A stretch of 64,000 nucleotides of DNA from CAWUEZ02 sp963921355 (GCA_963921355.3 OZ001190.1:1798001-1862000), one strand, 5' to 3'; shown: positions 15,124 to 24,168, numbered from the stretch's first letter. Notes: generated by a model not told the origin, from the sequence alone. Translations and numbers: made by a program.

Positions 15124-17703
15124 ATGGCGGACTGGATCGACGTCGCCGCGGGCGTTCTGGCAGACCTCGACGACGCGGTGGTCGTTCTCGACCGTGGCGG
15201 AAGCATCGTTCTCTGGAACACGGCGGCCGAACACCTTTTCGCAACGGCAGGCGATGCTGCTGTGGGCAGCGACCGTTGGCTGATCGAACGTCAGGACGGG
15301 GCGGCGGACTGGCTGCCGGATGTTCTGGAGGGTGATAGACAGCGGTTTCGAGCCCGCCGTGGCCCGTCTGGCGGCGAGGTCGAGGTCGAGATTGTCGCCG
15401 CGCCGGTCAGAAGTTCCGACGGCAAGGTCATCGGCGCCAGCCAGGTGATGCGGCCGGTTGCAGAACCGGGCGATAGCGGAGTCCTGAAGGGCCCGGACAC
15501 CCGATCTCCGGCCGGGTCCTCCGCCGACCTCGCCCAGGTTCTGCGCGAGGCCCTGGATGCGATGGACGACGCGCTTTCAATCTACGACAGCGACGATCGT
15601 TTCCTTTTTGCCAACCGCCGTTATTTCGAGCTCTATCCGTTTCTCAAGGAGTTGAACGGCCTGCAGGGACGCACGTTCGAGGAGGTCCTGCGCTACAACA
15701 TTTCCAGGGGCAGCGCCGGTGGGGTGCGCGACCCGGAAGGCTACGTCCAGCGCCGACTGAGTGATCGCTACGAACTCCGGCGGATTCCTGAACGTCATAT
15801 GCCTGACGGCAGTTGGCATCTGATCAAAGAGAACCGGAGCCAAAGCGGGTACACCATCACCCGGCGCCTCGATATCACCCGCCGCAAGGAATCCGGACTC
15901 GCCCTGGCATCGGCGAGCGTCGTCCTCCAGGCGATTCTCGACACGATGCCCAATCCGTTGATCGCCTTCGACGTGGGCAATCATCTCGTCGCCTGGAACC
16001 GCGCTTTCGAGCGGCTCGTCGAGATGCCGCGCGGGTCCTTGAAGTCGGGCCGCTCGCTGGTCGGTGTTGCGAAGGAGACCATCAGGAGGGTGCCGTCGAC
16101 CGAACACGGCATCAAGCGGATGTTCCGTGCTGTCGCCAGTGGCGAGTCGGTCGAGTTCGAATGGGAGCGTGAGGGTGAGCGGCTGTTCTTCGTCATCGGG
16201 CGTCCGATGGCGGATGGGGGTTATCTCTCGATGTGGCGGGATGTCACGTCGGAGAGGCGCGCCCAGCAACTGGTCGCCGAGACCCAGCAGCGACTGATCG
16301 AAGCCATTGAGACCATGTCCGAGGGTTTTGCGTTGTTCGACCGGCAGGATCGACTGGTGCTGTCGAATACCCGATATCGCGAAATGTACGGCGTGCCGGA
16401 CCTCGCCGTGTCGGAGCGGTGGAACTTCGAACAGCTGATCCGCTACGGCCTGGAACATGGCCGGTTCTCGGATGCCCTTGGGCGTGAGGACGCTTGGATC
16501 GCCGAGCGGATGGCGCACCATACGGATCCGTCCGGAGGCACCACCGAACAGCGTCTGGATGATGGCCGGGTCCTCCTGATCAGTGAGACCCGCACACGCG
16601 ATGGCGGCGTCGTCGGGATCCGGGCGGACATCACCGACCGGATCCGGGCCGAAGAGGCGCTGCGGGCGACTCGCGACGAACTCGCGGACAAGGCGGAGTC
16701 GCTGTGGCGCCTGGCCGACGAGATCGACGAGGCGCGCCGGCGGGCCGAGGACGCGGATGCGGCCAAATCCCGGTTCCTGGCGATGATGAGCCACGAGTTG
16801 CGCACGCCGATGACAGGCTTGCTGGGCATGGTCGAGTTGCTGTCACGCACCCGTCTCGACAGCGAGCAGGACGAACTCCTCAGGGTGATGCGGGTGTCAG
16901 CCGAAACCCTGCTGGCCCTGCTCAACGATATTCTGGACTACTCGAAGCTGGAGGCCGGCAAGGTCCAGCTCGAAGAGATCCCCTTCCGACCGTCGCAGGT
17001 GCTGGAGGATGTGATCCACCTCTTCGAGATCGCCGCCACCTCAAAGGGCCTGACGTTGGCGGGATCGGTTGATCCGACGTTGCCTGATCACCTGCGCGGA
17101 GACCCGCTCAGGCTGAAACAGATCCTGTCCAACCTGGTCTCGAATGCGGTGAAGTTCACGGACCAGGGGCGGGTGACGATCGGCCTGGAGCGTGGCGGGG
17201 CCTCGGACGGCCGCATAGAAGTCCTCGGGGCCGTCACGGACACCGGGATCGGCATCTCCGAGAGCGCCCAACAGAACCTTTTCGCCGCCTTCGAGCAGGC
17301 CGACAAGAGCACCTCGTTTCGATTCAGCGTGATGATGCATCCGGCGCCGGGCACGGTTGCCGAGCGAGAGGCGGATAGCGGGGACGACGATCAATCTGAT
17401 GCGCCGGTTTATCGTCCGGGGCGGATCCTGTTGGTCGAGGACAACGATGTGAACCGCATGCTCGTGTCTCGGATGCTGGCCCAGGATGGCCACCGTATCG
17501 ACGAAGTCATCGACGGCAGCCAAGCGGTCGCCGCAGTTCAGCGCGTCGCCTACGACCTTGTGCTCATGGATCTGCAGATGCCGGTGATGGACGGCGCGGA
17601 GGCCACCCGCCGGATCCGAGCGCTTGGGCCGCCCTATACGGATCTGCCGATAATCGCGCTGACGGCCGATGCCCTGCCCGAGCATCATGCCGGTTTCATC
17701 TAG
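15124..17703 (+). CDS. Hybrid sensor histidine kinase, damaged: ATPase G2 box missing and receiver cut by TAG
   Basis: The 859-residue product has four PAS-like segments (about 5-110, 140-255, 265-375, 390-505) and a coiled stretch. The phosphoacceptor H557 lies in MSHELRTPMTGLLGM. The N box is LKQILSNLVSNAVKFT and the G1 box TDTGIGIS. Then the sequence jumps from FEQADKSTS directly to FRFSVMM, so the glycine-rich G2 region that closes the ATP lid is absent. A receiver follows (LLVEDNDVNRML, phosphorylatable D816 in LMDLQMPVMDG). It ends at an in-frame TAG at 17701-17703, before the conserved lysine. Known kinases need the G2 box for ATP binding, so loss of kinase activity is inferred. There is no membrane span, so it was probably a cytosolic sensor. 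Confidence 0.85.
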   Translation: MADWIDVAAGVLADLDDAVVVLDRGGSIVLWNTAAEHLFATAGDAAVGSDRWLIERQDGAADWLPDVLEGDRQRFRARRGPSGGEVEVEIVAAPVRSSDGKVIGASQVMRPVAEPGDSGVLKGPDTRSPAGSSADLAQVLREALDAMDDALSIYDSDDRFLFANRRYFELYPFLKELNGLQGRTFEEVLRYNISRGSAGGVRDPEGYVQRRLSDRYELRRIPERHMPDGSWHLIKENRSQSGYTITRRLDITRRKESGLALASASVVLQAILDTMPNPLIAFDVGNHLVAWNRAFERLVEMPRGSLKSGRSLVGVAKETIRRVPSTEHGIKRMFRAVASGESVEFEWEREGERLFFVIGRPMADGGYLSMWRDVTSERRAQQLVAETQQRLIEAIETMSEGFALFDRQDRLVLSNTRYREMYGVPDLAVSERWNFEQLIRYGLEHGRFSDALGREDAWIAERMAHHTDPSGGTTEQRLDDGRVLLISETRTRDGGVVGIRADITDRIRAEEALRATRDELADKAESLWRLADEIDEARRRAEDADAAKSRFLAMMSHELRTPMTGLLGMVELLSRTRLDSEQDELLRVMRVSAETLLALLNDILDYSKLEAGKVQLEEIPFRPSQVLEDVIHLFEIAATSKGLTLAGSVDPTLPDHLRGDPLRLKQILSNLVSNAVKFTDQGRVTIGLERGGASDGRIEVLGAVTDTGIGISESAQQNLFAAFEQADKSTSFRFSVMMHPAPGTVAEREADSGDDDQSDAPVYRPGRILLVEDNDVNRMLVSRMLAQDGHRIDEVIDGSQAVAAVQRVAYDLVLMDLQMPVMDGAEATRRIRALGPPYTDLPIIALTADALPEHHAGFI

Positions 17704-18234
17704 GCGGGGATCGATGACGTCCTGCTCAAGCCGATCAACTGGCGGGCACTCCAGCGTATGATTGCGGAGAGAATGGCCAGTGCAGGCGCCCGGAAGCCGC
17801 CGATCGAAAGCGCGAAGGCGACACCGGTGGTCTCCGATCCGGAACTTGAACAGATCCCGGTTTTCGACGAGGAGCGCCTGGATGCGGCGGTTGGGACATT
17901 GCCGGTCGCCCAGGCGTTGGAGATGATCGGCTTGGTGCCTGAAGAGGCGTCGCGACAAATTGCGGTATTCGATGAGGCGATCGAACAGGAAGATCTGGCG
18001 GCAGCACGCCGGGCAGCCCATTCTCTAAAGGGATTGGCCGCGAATTTCGGGACCGCGCGCCTGGAAGCGGTAGGACGCCGGGCGGAGCTGGCCTGCACCG
18101 GGCTCGACGAGGCCCGGTCGGCCCATGTAGTGGTCCATCAGGCCTTGGAAGCGACGCGCGATGTCCTTCCCGAGGTGATGCGGAACTTTGAAAGCACCGC
18201 TGCCAAGACCACTGTCGGAGGCGAAAGTGACTGA
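17704..18234 (+). pseudogene. Separated 3' part of the hybrid kinase: receiver tail and Hpt domain
   Basis: This stretch continues in the same frame after the TAG at 17701-17703. It first encodes the missing end of the receiver, AGIDDVLLKPINWRALQRMI, with the conserved K-P pair. After a linker comes an Hpt domain with the phosphotransfer histidine in AAHSLKGLAANFG (codon 966 of the uninterrupted frame). An ATG at 17758 could start an Hpt-only protein of 158 residues, but I see no ribosome site for it. The parsimonious reading is one 1036-residue hybrid kinase broken by a nonsense change. It overlaps the response-regulator start by 8 bases. Confidence 0.75.
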
Positions 18235-18706
18235 CTTCGACTACGGTACGCTTCGCGCCCTGGTGGTCGACGACGACGCGGCCAGTCGCGCGCTGACCGC
18301 AGCCATGCTCAAGGAACTTGGGTTCGGTGAGTGCCGCGAGGCGGATTCCGGCATGGCCGGCGTGTCGGCTCTGCGATCGTTTCCCGCCGACATCGTCCTC
18401 TGCGACATGGTCATGGAGCCGATAGACGGGATTTCGTTCCTGCACTACGTGCATACGGACTCGATGTCGCCCAATCCGTTCATCCCGGTGATCATGGTCA
18501 CCGGCCAGGCGGACCGCCGAATTGTGCGGGACGCGCGCGATGCCGGGGTCAACGCGCTGCTCGCCAAACCGATCACCATGGAGGCCTTGCGGCGGCGGGT
18601 GGTCGCGGTCATCTCCGAGGACCGCGACTTCATCGTCGATGACTCCTATGTCGGGCCGGATCGACGCCGCCAGGGTCTTCCACTCGGTCCGAAGTCGGAC
18701 CGCTGA
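18227..18706 (+). CDS. Single-domain response regulator (CheY-like)
   Basis: A 159-residue receiver protein. The acidic pocket is ALVVDDDAASRAL, the phosphoacceptor Asp lies in DIVLCDMVMEPIDGISFL, and it has IMVTGQAD and the lysine in ALLAKPITMEALRRR. A short tail containing DDSYVGPDRRR follows, a motif common at the end of alphaproteobacterial stand-alone receivers. There is no output domain, so it acts through protein contacts. The start is GTG at 18227: GGAGG at 18217-18221 sits 5 bases upstream, and the frame overlaps the kinase tail. It was presumably the partner of the broken hybrid kinase and remains intact itself. Confidence 0.82.
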   Translation: MTDFDYGTLRALVVDDDAASRALTAAMLKELGFGECREADSGMAGVSALRSFPADIVLCDMVMEPIDGISFLHYVHTDSMSPNPFIPVIMVTGQADRRIVRDARDAGVNALLAKPITMEALRRRVVAVISEDRDFIVDDSYVGPDRRRQGLPLGPKSDR

Positions 18707-18739
18707 CGCTGACGACGGGATTCGGGCGGTTGCCGGAGA

Positions 18740-20749
18740 TCAGCCGGCGCTGACCAGCGGCGCCGTCGCGTTCTCGAGCCAAGCCCGTTCGTCGGGCTCC
18801 AACTGCGGGGCGACCCGTCGACGAACCTCCTGATGGTATCGATCCAGCCAGGCCGTCTCCCCGGGTGTCAGCAGGGACGGGTCGATCAATCGCCGATCGA
18901 TGGGCGCGAAGGTGATGGTTTCGAAAGCCAGCATGGGCCGTGCGTTGTCCTGCATCGCGGCGGCCTCGACGGCGATGACGAGGTTCTCGATGCGAATGCC
19001 ATAGCCGTCGGGTTTGTAGTATCCGGGTTCATTCGACAGCATCATGCCGGCTTCAATCGGCGTCCGGCTGACAGACGAGATCCGTTGCGGGCCTTCGTGG
19101 ACCCCGAGGAACACGCCGACTCCGTGGCCGGTTCCGTGATCGAAATCCAGGCCCTCCTGCCACAGGAACTGGCGGGCGAGTGTGTCCAACTGCCCGCCCG
19201 TGGTGCCGGCCGGGAAACGTGCCGTGGCGATCGCAATGTGGCCTTTCAGGACCAGGGTGAAGCGGGTGCACATCTCCGCCGTCGGCGTTCCGACCGCGAC
19301 GGTCCGAGTGATGTCGGTGGTGCCATCGAGGTACTGGGCGCCGCTGTCGATCAGGTAGAGGTTTCCGGTTTCCAGGCGGCGGTTGGTCTCTGCCGTCACC
19401 CGGTAGTGGACGATTGCGCCGTTCGAACCCGCGCCCGAAGTGGACGGGAAGCTGGGCCCACGCCAGCGGTCCACAGTGGAGCGGAATCCCTCCAGGGCGT
19501 CCGCCGCGTCCTGCTCTGTCAGAGTGCCGTCCGGCGCCGCGCCATCAAGCCATTTCAGAAACCGGGCCACGGCAACCGCATCGCGTGCGTGGGCGGCCCG
19601 GGTTCCGGCAAGTTCGGTAGCGTTCTTTCGGGCGCGTGGCAGTACGCAGGGATCGGAAGCGCTCGACACCGTCGCCCCGGCGTCGCGCAGACAGCGGTTC
19701 AACCAGTCCGACGCCGTGTCCGGATCGATGCTCACGGCGGCACCGGCCTGGCCGAGTTCGGTCATGGCATCGGCCACCGCCTCGAACGGTCGCAGCGTCA
19801 CCTGATTGCCCAGGGCCGCACGGGTGTCCGGCGGACATTTCGCGTCGTCGATGAACAGGTCCACCCGGCCGTCGGCATGTGCGATGGCATAGGCGAGCGG
19901 CAGCGGCGTGTAGGGCACATCGGCGCCCCGCAGGTTGAGCAGCCAGGCGATGGACTCCGGCTGGTTCAGGACGGTCGCATCGACGCCCCGTTTGTGCAGC
20001 TCGGCCGCGATGCGTTCGCACTTGTCCGACGCCGACAGCCCAGCCAGATCGGGGGGCAGAAGCTGAACCGGGCCAAGTGGCTCTGCCGGCCGGTCCTGCC
20101 AGAGACCATCGATCGGGTTCGGGATCATGGGGACCAGCGTGCCGCCGGCGGTACTGACCGCGTCCTGCAGACGGGCGATGGCGGTCACCGAATGCAGTCT
20201 CGGATCGTATCCGAGCGCGCCGCCGTCCAGGTTGGCGCGCAGGTAATCGCTCGGCGGAGTCCGGATCAGGTGGGATACGGACCATTGGGCATCGTCGACC
20301 TGCTGGGCCGCCTGCAGCGTGTATCGCCCGTCCACGAACAGGGTCGCGGTATCGCGCAGAACCAGCCCGACACCGGCCGATCCGGTGAACCCGCTCAGCC
20401 AGGTCAGGCGTTGCGCCGGTGCCGGGATGTACTCGCCCTGGTGTTCGTCCGCTCTCGGCACAATGAACCCGTCGACGCCGGCTTCGGCCAGGGCGTCACG
20501 CAGTCGCTCGAGGCGCGAGGGGTCGGCCCGGACCGTCGCTGGCCGCAGACCCTCCACCGCTGCATTCAGACGATCGGCGATCCTGGGATCGATCTCGGGT
20601 GCGATAAGGTCGTGCCAGGCGGTGGCTGGAACCGTCGGCGGCGAAGCCGCGACACGAGACAACAAGTGCTCGAGTTCGGGTCCCGAATGCGCCGTTCCGA
20701 GATCGGCGGCCAGGTCAGCAATGTCATCGGACGACGGCCGGTCGGTCAT
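18740..20749 (-). CDS. pepP: Aminopeptidase P family protein (Xaa-Pro aminopeptidase, M24B)
   Basis: A 669-residue cytosolic metallopeptidase removing N-terminal residues before proline. After an unusual extension of about 70 residues come two creatinase-like N-terminal lobes (from ERLRDALAEAGVDGFIVPRA) and the pita-bread domain. All five metal ligands are visible: the two Asp of DSGAQYLDGTTDITR, the His in HGTGHGVGVFLGVHEGP, and the two Glu in NEPGYYKPDGYGIRIENL. The long three-domain form is typical of eukaryote-like and alphaproteobacterial AMPP. It is followed on the same strand, beyond 85 bases, by nothing obviously related; it stands convergent to the response regulator. Confidence 0.88.
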   Translation of the reverse strand: MTDRPSSDDIADLAADLGTAHSGPELEHLLSRVAASPPTVPATAWHDLIAPEIDPRIADRLNAAVEGLRPATVRADPSRLERLRDALAEAGVDGFIVPRADEHQGEYIPAPAQRLTWLSGFTGSAGVGLVLRDTATLFVDGRYTLQAAQQVDDAQWSVSHLIRTPPSDYLRANLDGGALGYDPRLHSVTAIARLQDAVSTAGGTLVPMIPNPIDGLWQDRPAEPLGPVQLLPPDLAGLSASDKCERIAAELHKRGVDATVLNQPESIAWLLNLRGADVPYTPLPLAYAIAHADGRVDLFIDDAKCPPDTRAALGNQVTLRPFEAVADAMTELGQAGAAVSIDPDTASDWLNRCLRDAGATVSSASDPCVLPRARKNATELAGTRAAHARDAVAVARFLKWLDGAAPDGTLTEQDAADALEGFRSTVDRWRGPSFPSTSGAGSNGAIVHYRVTAETNRRLETGNLYLIDSGAQYLDGTTDITRTVAVGTPTAEMCTRFTLVLKGHIAIATARFPAGTTGGQLDTLARQFLWQEGLDFDHGTGHGVGVFLGVHEGPQRISSVSRTPIEAGMMLSNEPGYYKPDGYGIRIENLVIAVEAAAMQDNARPMLAFETITFAPIDRRLIDPSLLTPGETAWLDRYHQEVRRRVAPQLEPDERAWLENATAPLVSAG

Positions 20750-20834
20750 CTATACCCTCCATAAAGAGGGTCAGACTCGGGCGCCGCCGGGGCGGCAAGT
20801 CAAGAGGCGTTCTCCAGGACGCGCGAGGCTGCGG

Positions 20835-21191
20835 TCAGCCGACGACACCCGCCTGCCTCAGCGCTTTCATGTGCAGCGCGAGCAGCCGCTTCTGGTCATC
20901 GTCCATCTCCGCGAACTTGCCGATGACTTCCTTGTCGGACGCGGCAAGGGCATGCGCTTCCACTTTGATGACCGGCGCGTTCTCGCCCTCGCCCAGCTTG
21001 AGACCAAAGTGGAACCGTTGGCCGGCGATGATGTTCCCTTCGCCGGGGTTCGGGATCCGCAGACCCTTGATGTGCAGCTCGCGGACGTCGAGCTCCTCTT
21101 CGCCGAAGATCGCGCTGCCGAGCTTCACGTCCGACTTGGCCGCCTGTTTCTTGCCAGAGGCGTTTCCCTTGCCTTTGGATTTGCCGATCAT
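20835..21191 (-). CDS. Small conserved protein of unknown function
   Basis: 118 residues with no recognised family. The first 28 residues are basic and flexible (MIGKSKGKGNASGKKQAAKS). The rest alternates strands and helices (SAIFGEEELDVRELHIKGLR, FHFGLKLGEGENAPVIKVEA) and ends in a charged helix. The beta-rich middle could be a PilZ-like barrel, but the c-di-GMP motifs RxxxR and (D/N)xSxxG are absent, so I do not claim it. The ATG at 21191 is chosen because the longer open frame upstream has no family-like sequence and GGAG lies 9 bases before this ATG. No signal peptide; cytosolic. Confidence 0.55.
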   Translation of the reverse strand: MIGKSKGKGNASGKKQAAKSDVKLGSAIFGEEELDVRELHIKGLRIPNPGEGNIIAGQRFHFGLKLGEGENAPVIKVEAHALAASDKEVIGKFAEMDDDQKRLLALHMKALRQAGVVG

Positions 21192-21261
21192 TCCGGAACT
21201 CTCCAGCCGCACCACGGTTGTCGCAGATATAGCCCGATCTTGGCGGGCATCGATTAAAAAA

Positions 21262-22710
21262 TCATGCATTTCGTGACAAACCCGATACACCCCAGAATCG
21301 ATCGGGAAGCGTGGTGAGTGCCTCAAGGTCGGCGCGTTCGATCATTTGGGCCGCCTGCCGGTCGGCTTCCTCCAGGATCGCAATCTCGTCGATCCCGACC
21401 AGTTGCCGACCCCGCATCAGGATCCGACCGGCCACGATGGTGGTGTCGACGTCACTGCCCGCTGCGAAGTTGGTGAGGCGATAGAGCGGCATGTTGAGGG
21501 GCACCATGTGCGGCTTGAAGAGATCCACCAGGATCAGGTCGGCCTGCTTGCCGGTTTCGATCGACCCGATGTCGCCATCCATGCCGAGAGCCCGGGCCCC
21601 GTCGATCGTGACCATCTCCAGGACTTTCCCCGGCGGAAGCACGCCGGCATCACGGAAATGCCGGCGGTGGTAGTGCATGCACTGGAACATGTGGCGGAAC
21701 ATGTCGTAGCTGCGGTCGGGCGCGGTGCCGTCGGAGCCGAGGCCCACCGTCGCCCCCGCATCGAGCAGTTCGGGAACCGGGCATCGTCCGGTGATGGACC
21801 GGTTGGCCGACGGATTGTGCGCGACACGGGTTCCGGTTTCGGCGATCAGACGGATCTCTTCCTCGTCCAGATCGACGCAATGGCTCATCAGGGCATCGGG
21901 GCCGAGCAACCCGAAGGCCTGGTGGGCCGTCCTGATGCTGCCGTCACGGTGTCCGTCTTGGGTGAAGATCACGCCATGGCGGCGCGTCAGGTCCCGTGTG
22001 GCGGCCGCCTGGTCCCGCACAACTGCCATCAGCTCGGTGCTGTCCTGGAATGAACCGCGATGATGGACCGGAAAACTGACGGCGATCTGAAACCGTCCGC
22101 CGGCGGCGCCATGCCACCGGCGAACGGCTTCCTCGCAGACCGCCAACTGGTCGGCGAAGGAGATCTGCCGATCTTCGCGTTCTGACCCGTTCAGAGTGGC
22201 GTAGGTCTTCGGGAACGGGGGCCGGTTGATACCCACCGCGACCACCGACCGGGTTCCCAGGCGCTCGATCTCACGGCAATGGGCATCGGTGTAGATGACA
22301 TCGTCCGTCCGCATGACGTCGTCGCCGCCGCCGAGATAGGACACACCTGTCGTGGTGCCGCAACGAATCCGCTCGACGGCGGACAAGGCGGATTCTGCGG
22401 CCCAGAAGGCCGTGTCGGATGCCACCGTGTAGGCCGTGTGACAGGCGTGTTCCCACATGCCGTCCTGGGCGAGGCCCAGGGTCTTGATCAGGCCGTGCCC
22501 GGCATGGGCATGCACGTCCACAAGTCCGGGCAGCAACGCCATGCGATGGCCGTCGATGACGGTCTTGGCCGGATGGGCTGCCGCGATCTCGGCCGTGGGG
22601 CCGATCGCCACGATCCGCTCGCCGTCAATCACCACGCTGGACTCCTGCAGGACGGTGCGTTCGTCGTTCATTGTGACAACGAGGGCACGGTCGATGCGAA
22701 TGTCTGCCAT
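21262..22710 (-). CDS. Amidohydrolase (ATZ/TRZ, 8-oxoguanine/guanine deaminase-like subgroup)
   Basis: A 482-residue zinc amidohydrolase of the cytosine/guanine-deaminase-like group. Metal and catalytic residues appear in order: H67 and H69 in VDVHAHAGHG; the His in VIFTQDGHRDGS; the His in LMSHCVDL; and the Asp in VGLGSDGTAPDRSYDMF. The terminal barrel includes ALGMDGDIGSIETGKQADL. Such enzymes hydrolyse amine or chloride groups from heterocycles. The substrate is not determinable here; ATRAZ-type or 8-oxoguanine deaminases are the nearest guesses. The open frame continues upstream to 24066, but only MADIRIDRAL at 22710 has a family start and GGAG 10 bases before it. It lies divergent to the universal-stress/HlyC pair. 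Confidence 0.8.
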   Translation of the reverse strand: MADIRIDRALVVTMNDERTVLQESSVVIDGERIVAIGPTAEIAAAHPAKTVIDGHRMALLPGLVDVHAHAGHGLIKTLGLAQDGMWEHACHTAYTVASDTAFWAAESALSAVERIRCGTTTGVSYLGGGDDVMRTDDVIYTDAHCREIERLGTRSVVAVGINRPPFPKTYATLNGSEREDRQISFADQLAVCEEAVRRWHGAAGGRFQIAVSFPVHHRGSFQDSTELMAVVRDQAAATRDLTRRHGVIFTQDGHRDGSIRTAHQAFGLLGPDALMSHCVDLDEEEIRLIAETGTRVAHNPSANRSITGRCPVPELLDAGATVGLGSDGTAPDRSYDMFRHMFQCMHYHRRHFRDAGVLPPGKVLEMVTIDGARALGMDGDIGSIETGKQADLILVDLFKPHMVPLNMPLYRLTNFAAGSDVDTTIVAGRILMRGRQLVGIDEIAILEEADRQAAQMIERADLEALTTLPDRFWGVSGLSRNA

Positions 22711-22749
22711 AGGATTGCTACTCCGGTGCCGTGGTAGACTGGATTTGGC

Positions 22750-22755
22750 TATGAT
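22750..22755 (+). promoter_or_regulatory. Possible -10 element for the usp-hlyC-like pair
   Basis: TATGAT matches the sigma-70 -10 consensus at 5 of 6 positions, 51 bases before the start at 22807. No good -35 hexamer sits 16-18 bases upstream, so this is weak. Confidence 0.25.
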
Positions 22756-22806
22756 GGTCAGGGAACTGCTGTCGGCAAGCTCGGCTATCGGATCGGGAGA
22801 GAGCCA

Positions 22807-23616
22807 ATGAAGAATATTTTCCTGCCTTTCGGCCGCGACGGCGTCGAGCGGGTGCCAATCGAAGCGGCGGCGCACCTGGCAGCGCGGTATGACGGACGGG
22901 TTCGGGCCACGTTCTATCCGCGACCGGTTGAGAGTCCCCTGGTCGATCCGATGGGGGTGGGAATCATCGACTATGCGGACAAGGGCCCGGATCTCGCCAA
23001 GGAGGCCGATGAGGCGGTGGCCGCGATGCGCCAGCGGATGGGCGCGGTTGGCGACCTCGCCGGTCGGGTCGATCTGAGTGATGAGCCGCTGAATGCCCGA
23101 TTCGGGATCGGCGAGGCCGCCCGGCTGTTCGACGTGACGGTGGTCGGCAAGGGAGAGGAGACCGATTGGCGTGCGGTCTTCGAGACCGCTTTGTTCGAAG
23201 GGGGGCGCACTGTGATGCTTGTCCCCGTTGGTTGGACCCGGCCTTGCGGCGACACCGTGGCGATCGCCTGGAACCGAAGCACCGAGACCGCCCGGCTGAT
23301 CGGGCAGTCGCTGTCTGCGATCAAGGCGGCGAAGCGTGTCCTGGTGATCGAGATCGAAGGCTGGTCGGTCCCTGGCCCTGACGGGGCGGCCCTGGCGGAC
23401 TACCTGAAAATGCATGGCGTCGAGGCGGAAGTGACGACCGGCAAGCGTTCCATGCGCGGTCCCGGTCTCGACGTTCTCGATGTTGCTGAATCCGAGGGCG
23501 TCGATCTCCTGGTCAAGGGCGCCTACACCCAGAGTCGGCTGCGGCAGATGATCTTCGGCGGCGCGACCAGCGATATCATCGACGACGCGACCATGCCCGT
23601 CGTCTTTGCTCACTGA
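22807..23616 (+). CDS. Universal stress protein family (UspA-like, two-domain)
   Basis: 269 residues, about twice a single Usp domain. The N-terminal half is degenerate (MKNIFLPFGRDGVERVPIEA). The C-terminal half keeps the Usp fold with DTVAIAWNRSTETARLI and ends with DLLVKGAYTQSRLRQMIF and GGATSDIIDDATMPVVFAH, the G-x2-G-x9-G(S/T) type nucleotide-binding tail. Usp proteins bind ATP or AMP and are induced by stress; some sit beside TRAP transporters. It starts at ATG 22807 with GGGAGAG 4 bases upstream. It is followed after 12 bases by the HlyC-like gene and then the TRAP genes. Confidence 0.82.
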   Translation: MKNIFLPFGRDGVERVPIEAAAHLAARYDGRVRATFYPRPVESPLVDPMGVGIIDYADKGPDLAKEADEAVAAMRQRMGAVGDLAGRVDLSDEPLNARFGIGEAARLFDVTVVGKGEETDWRAVFETALFEGGRTVMLVPVGWTRPCGDTVAIAWNRSTETARLIGQSLSAIKAAKRVLVIEIEGWSVPGPDGAALADYLKMHGVEAEVTTGKRSMRGPGLDVLDVAESEGVDLLVKGAYTQSRLRQMIFGGATSDIIDDATMPVVFAH

Positions 23617-23628
23617 GGAGCCGAAGCG

Positions 23629-24168
23629 ATGAGCGGCGATATGGTTTTCGGGACCGATGGCAGCGATGACGCGATCGATGACGGCTCCGCCTCCCCGAGC
23701 GCGCCCGCCTCGGCGCCCGCAGGCGCCCCGCGCGACGATCTGACCCGGCTGCTCGGCCAGATCGTCTCGCTGATGGGCCAGTCGCCGGCGCACCGGCATA
23801 TTTTCCTGTCCGATCTCGAGTGGCTGGTGCTGCCGCCGCTCATGAAGCGCCAGGCGCGGATCTGGCGGCGCCAGACGGAACGGGGCGCCGTTCCGGTCGT
23901 CTATGCCTCCTGGGCGAACGTCACTCCCGAGGTCGAGAAGCGCCTGCTGCAAGGCCAGAATCGGCTGCGGCCCGCCGAATGGGACGGCGGGGATATTCCC
24001 TGGCTGATCGACCTTGTCGCGCCCTATGGCGGCGTCGATGCGGCGCTCGGTGAACTGGTCGATCAAACCTTTAGCGGCAAACCGGTCAAGAGCCTGGTGC
24101 CCACGCCCGGAGGGGGATTTTCGGTCCGCGAGATCAGGCCGCGCGCCAAGGAACCTGCCGCCTCCTGA
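23629..24168 (+). CDS. Orphan toxin-activating lysine-acyltransferase (HlyC/CyaC family)
   Basis: A 179-residue protein. After a disordered Ser/Ala/Pro-rich leader (about 20-35), the rest fits the RTX-activating acyltransferase family: the catalytic His at H55 in SPAHRHIFLSDLEWLVLPPL, and the Asp at D128 in DIPWLIDLVAPYG, matching the His-Asp pair of HlyC. Characterised members move a fatty acyl group from acyl-ACP to lysines of an RTX protoxin. No RTX protein with Gly-Asp repeats and no type I secretion genes occur in this window. It is tightly coupled to the Usp gene (12-base gap, GAGGAG ribosome site). Its acceptor is therefore unknown. Confidence 0.75.
   Translation: MSGDMVFGTDGSDDAIDDGSASPSAPASAPAGAPRDDLTRLLGQIVSLMGQSPAHRHIFLSDLEWLVLPPLMKRQARIWRRQTERGAVPVVYASWANVTPEVEKRLLQGQNRLRPAEWDGGDIPWLIDLVAPYGGVDAALGELVDQTFSGKPVKSLVPTPGGGFSVREIRPRAKEPAAS

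Noticed and set aside
20835..21191. PilZ c-di-GMP receptor
   Set aside because: The beta-rich middle is suggestive, but neither RxxxR nor (D/N)xSxxG is present.
22711..24066. N-terminal extension of the amidohydrolase frame up to 24066
   Set aside because: It would run antisense through the Usp and HlyC-like genes, and the protein family begins at MADIRIDRAL.
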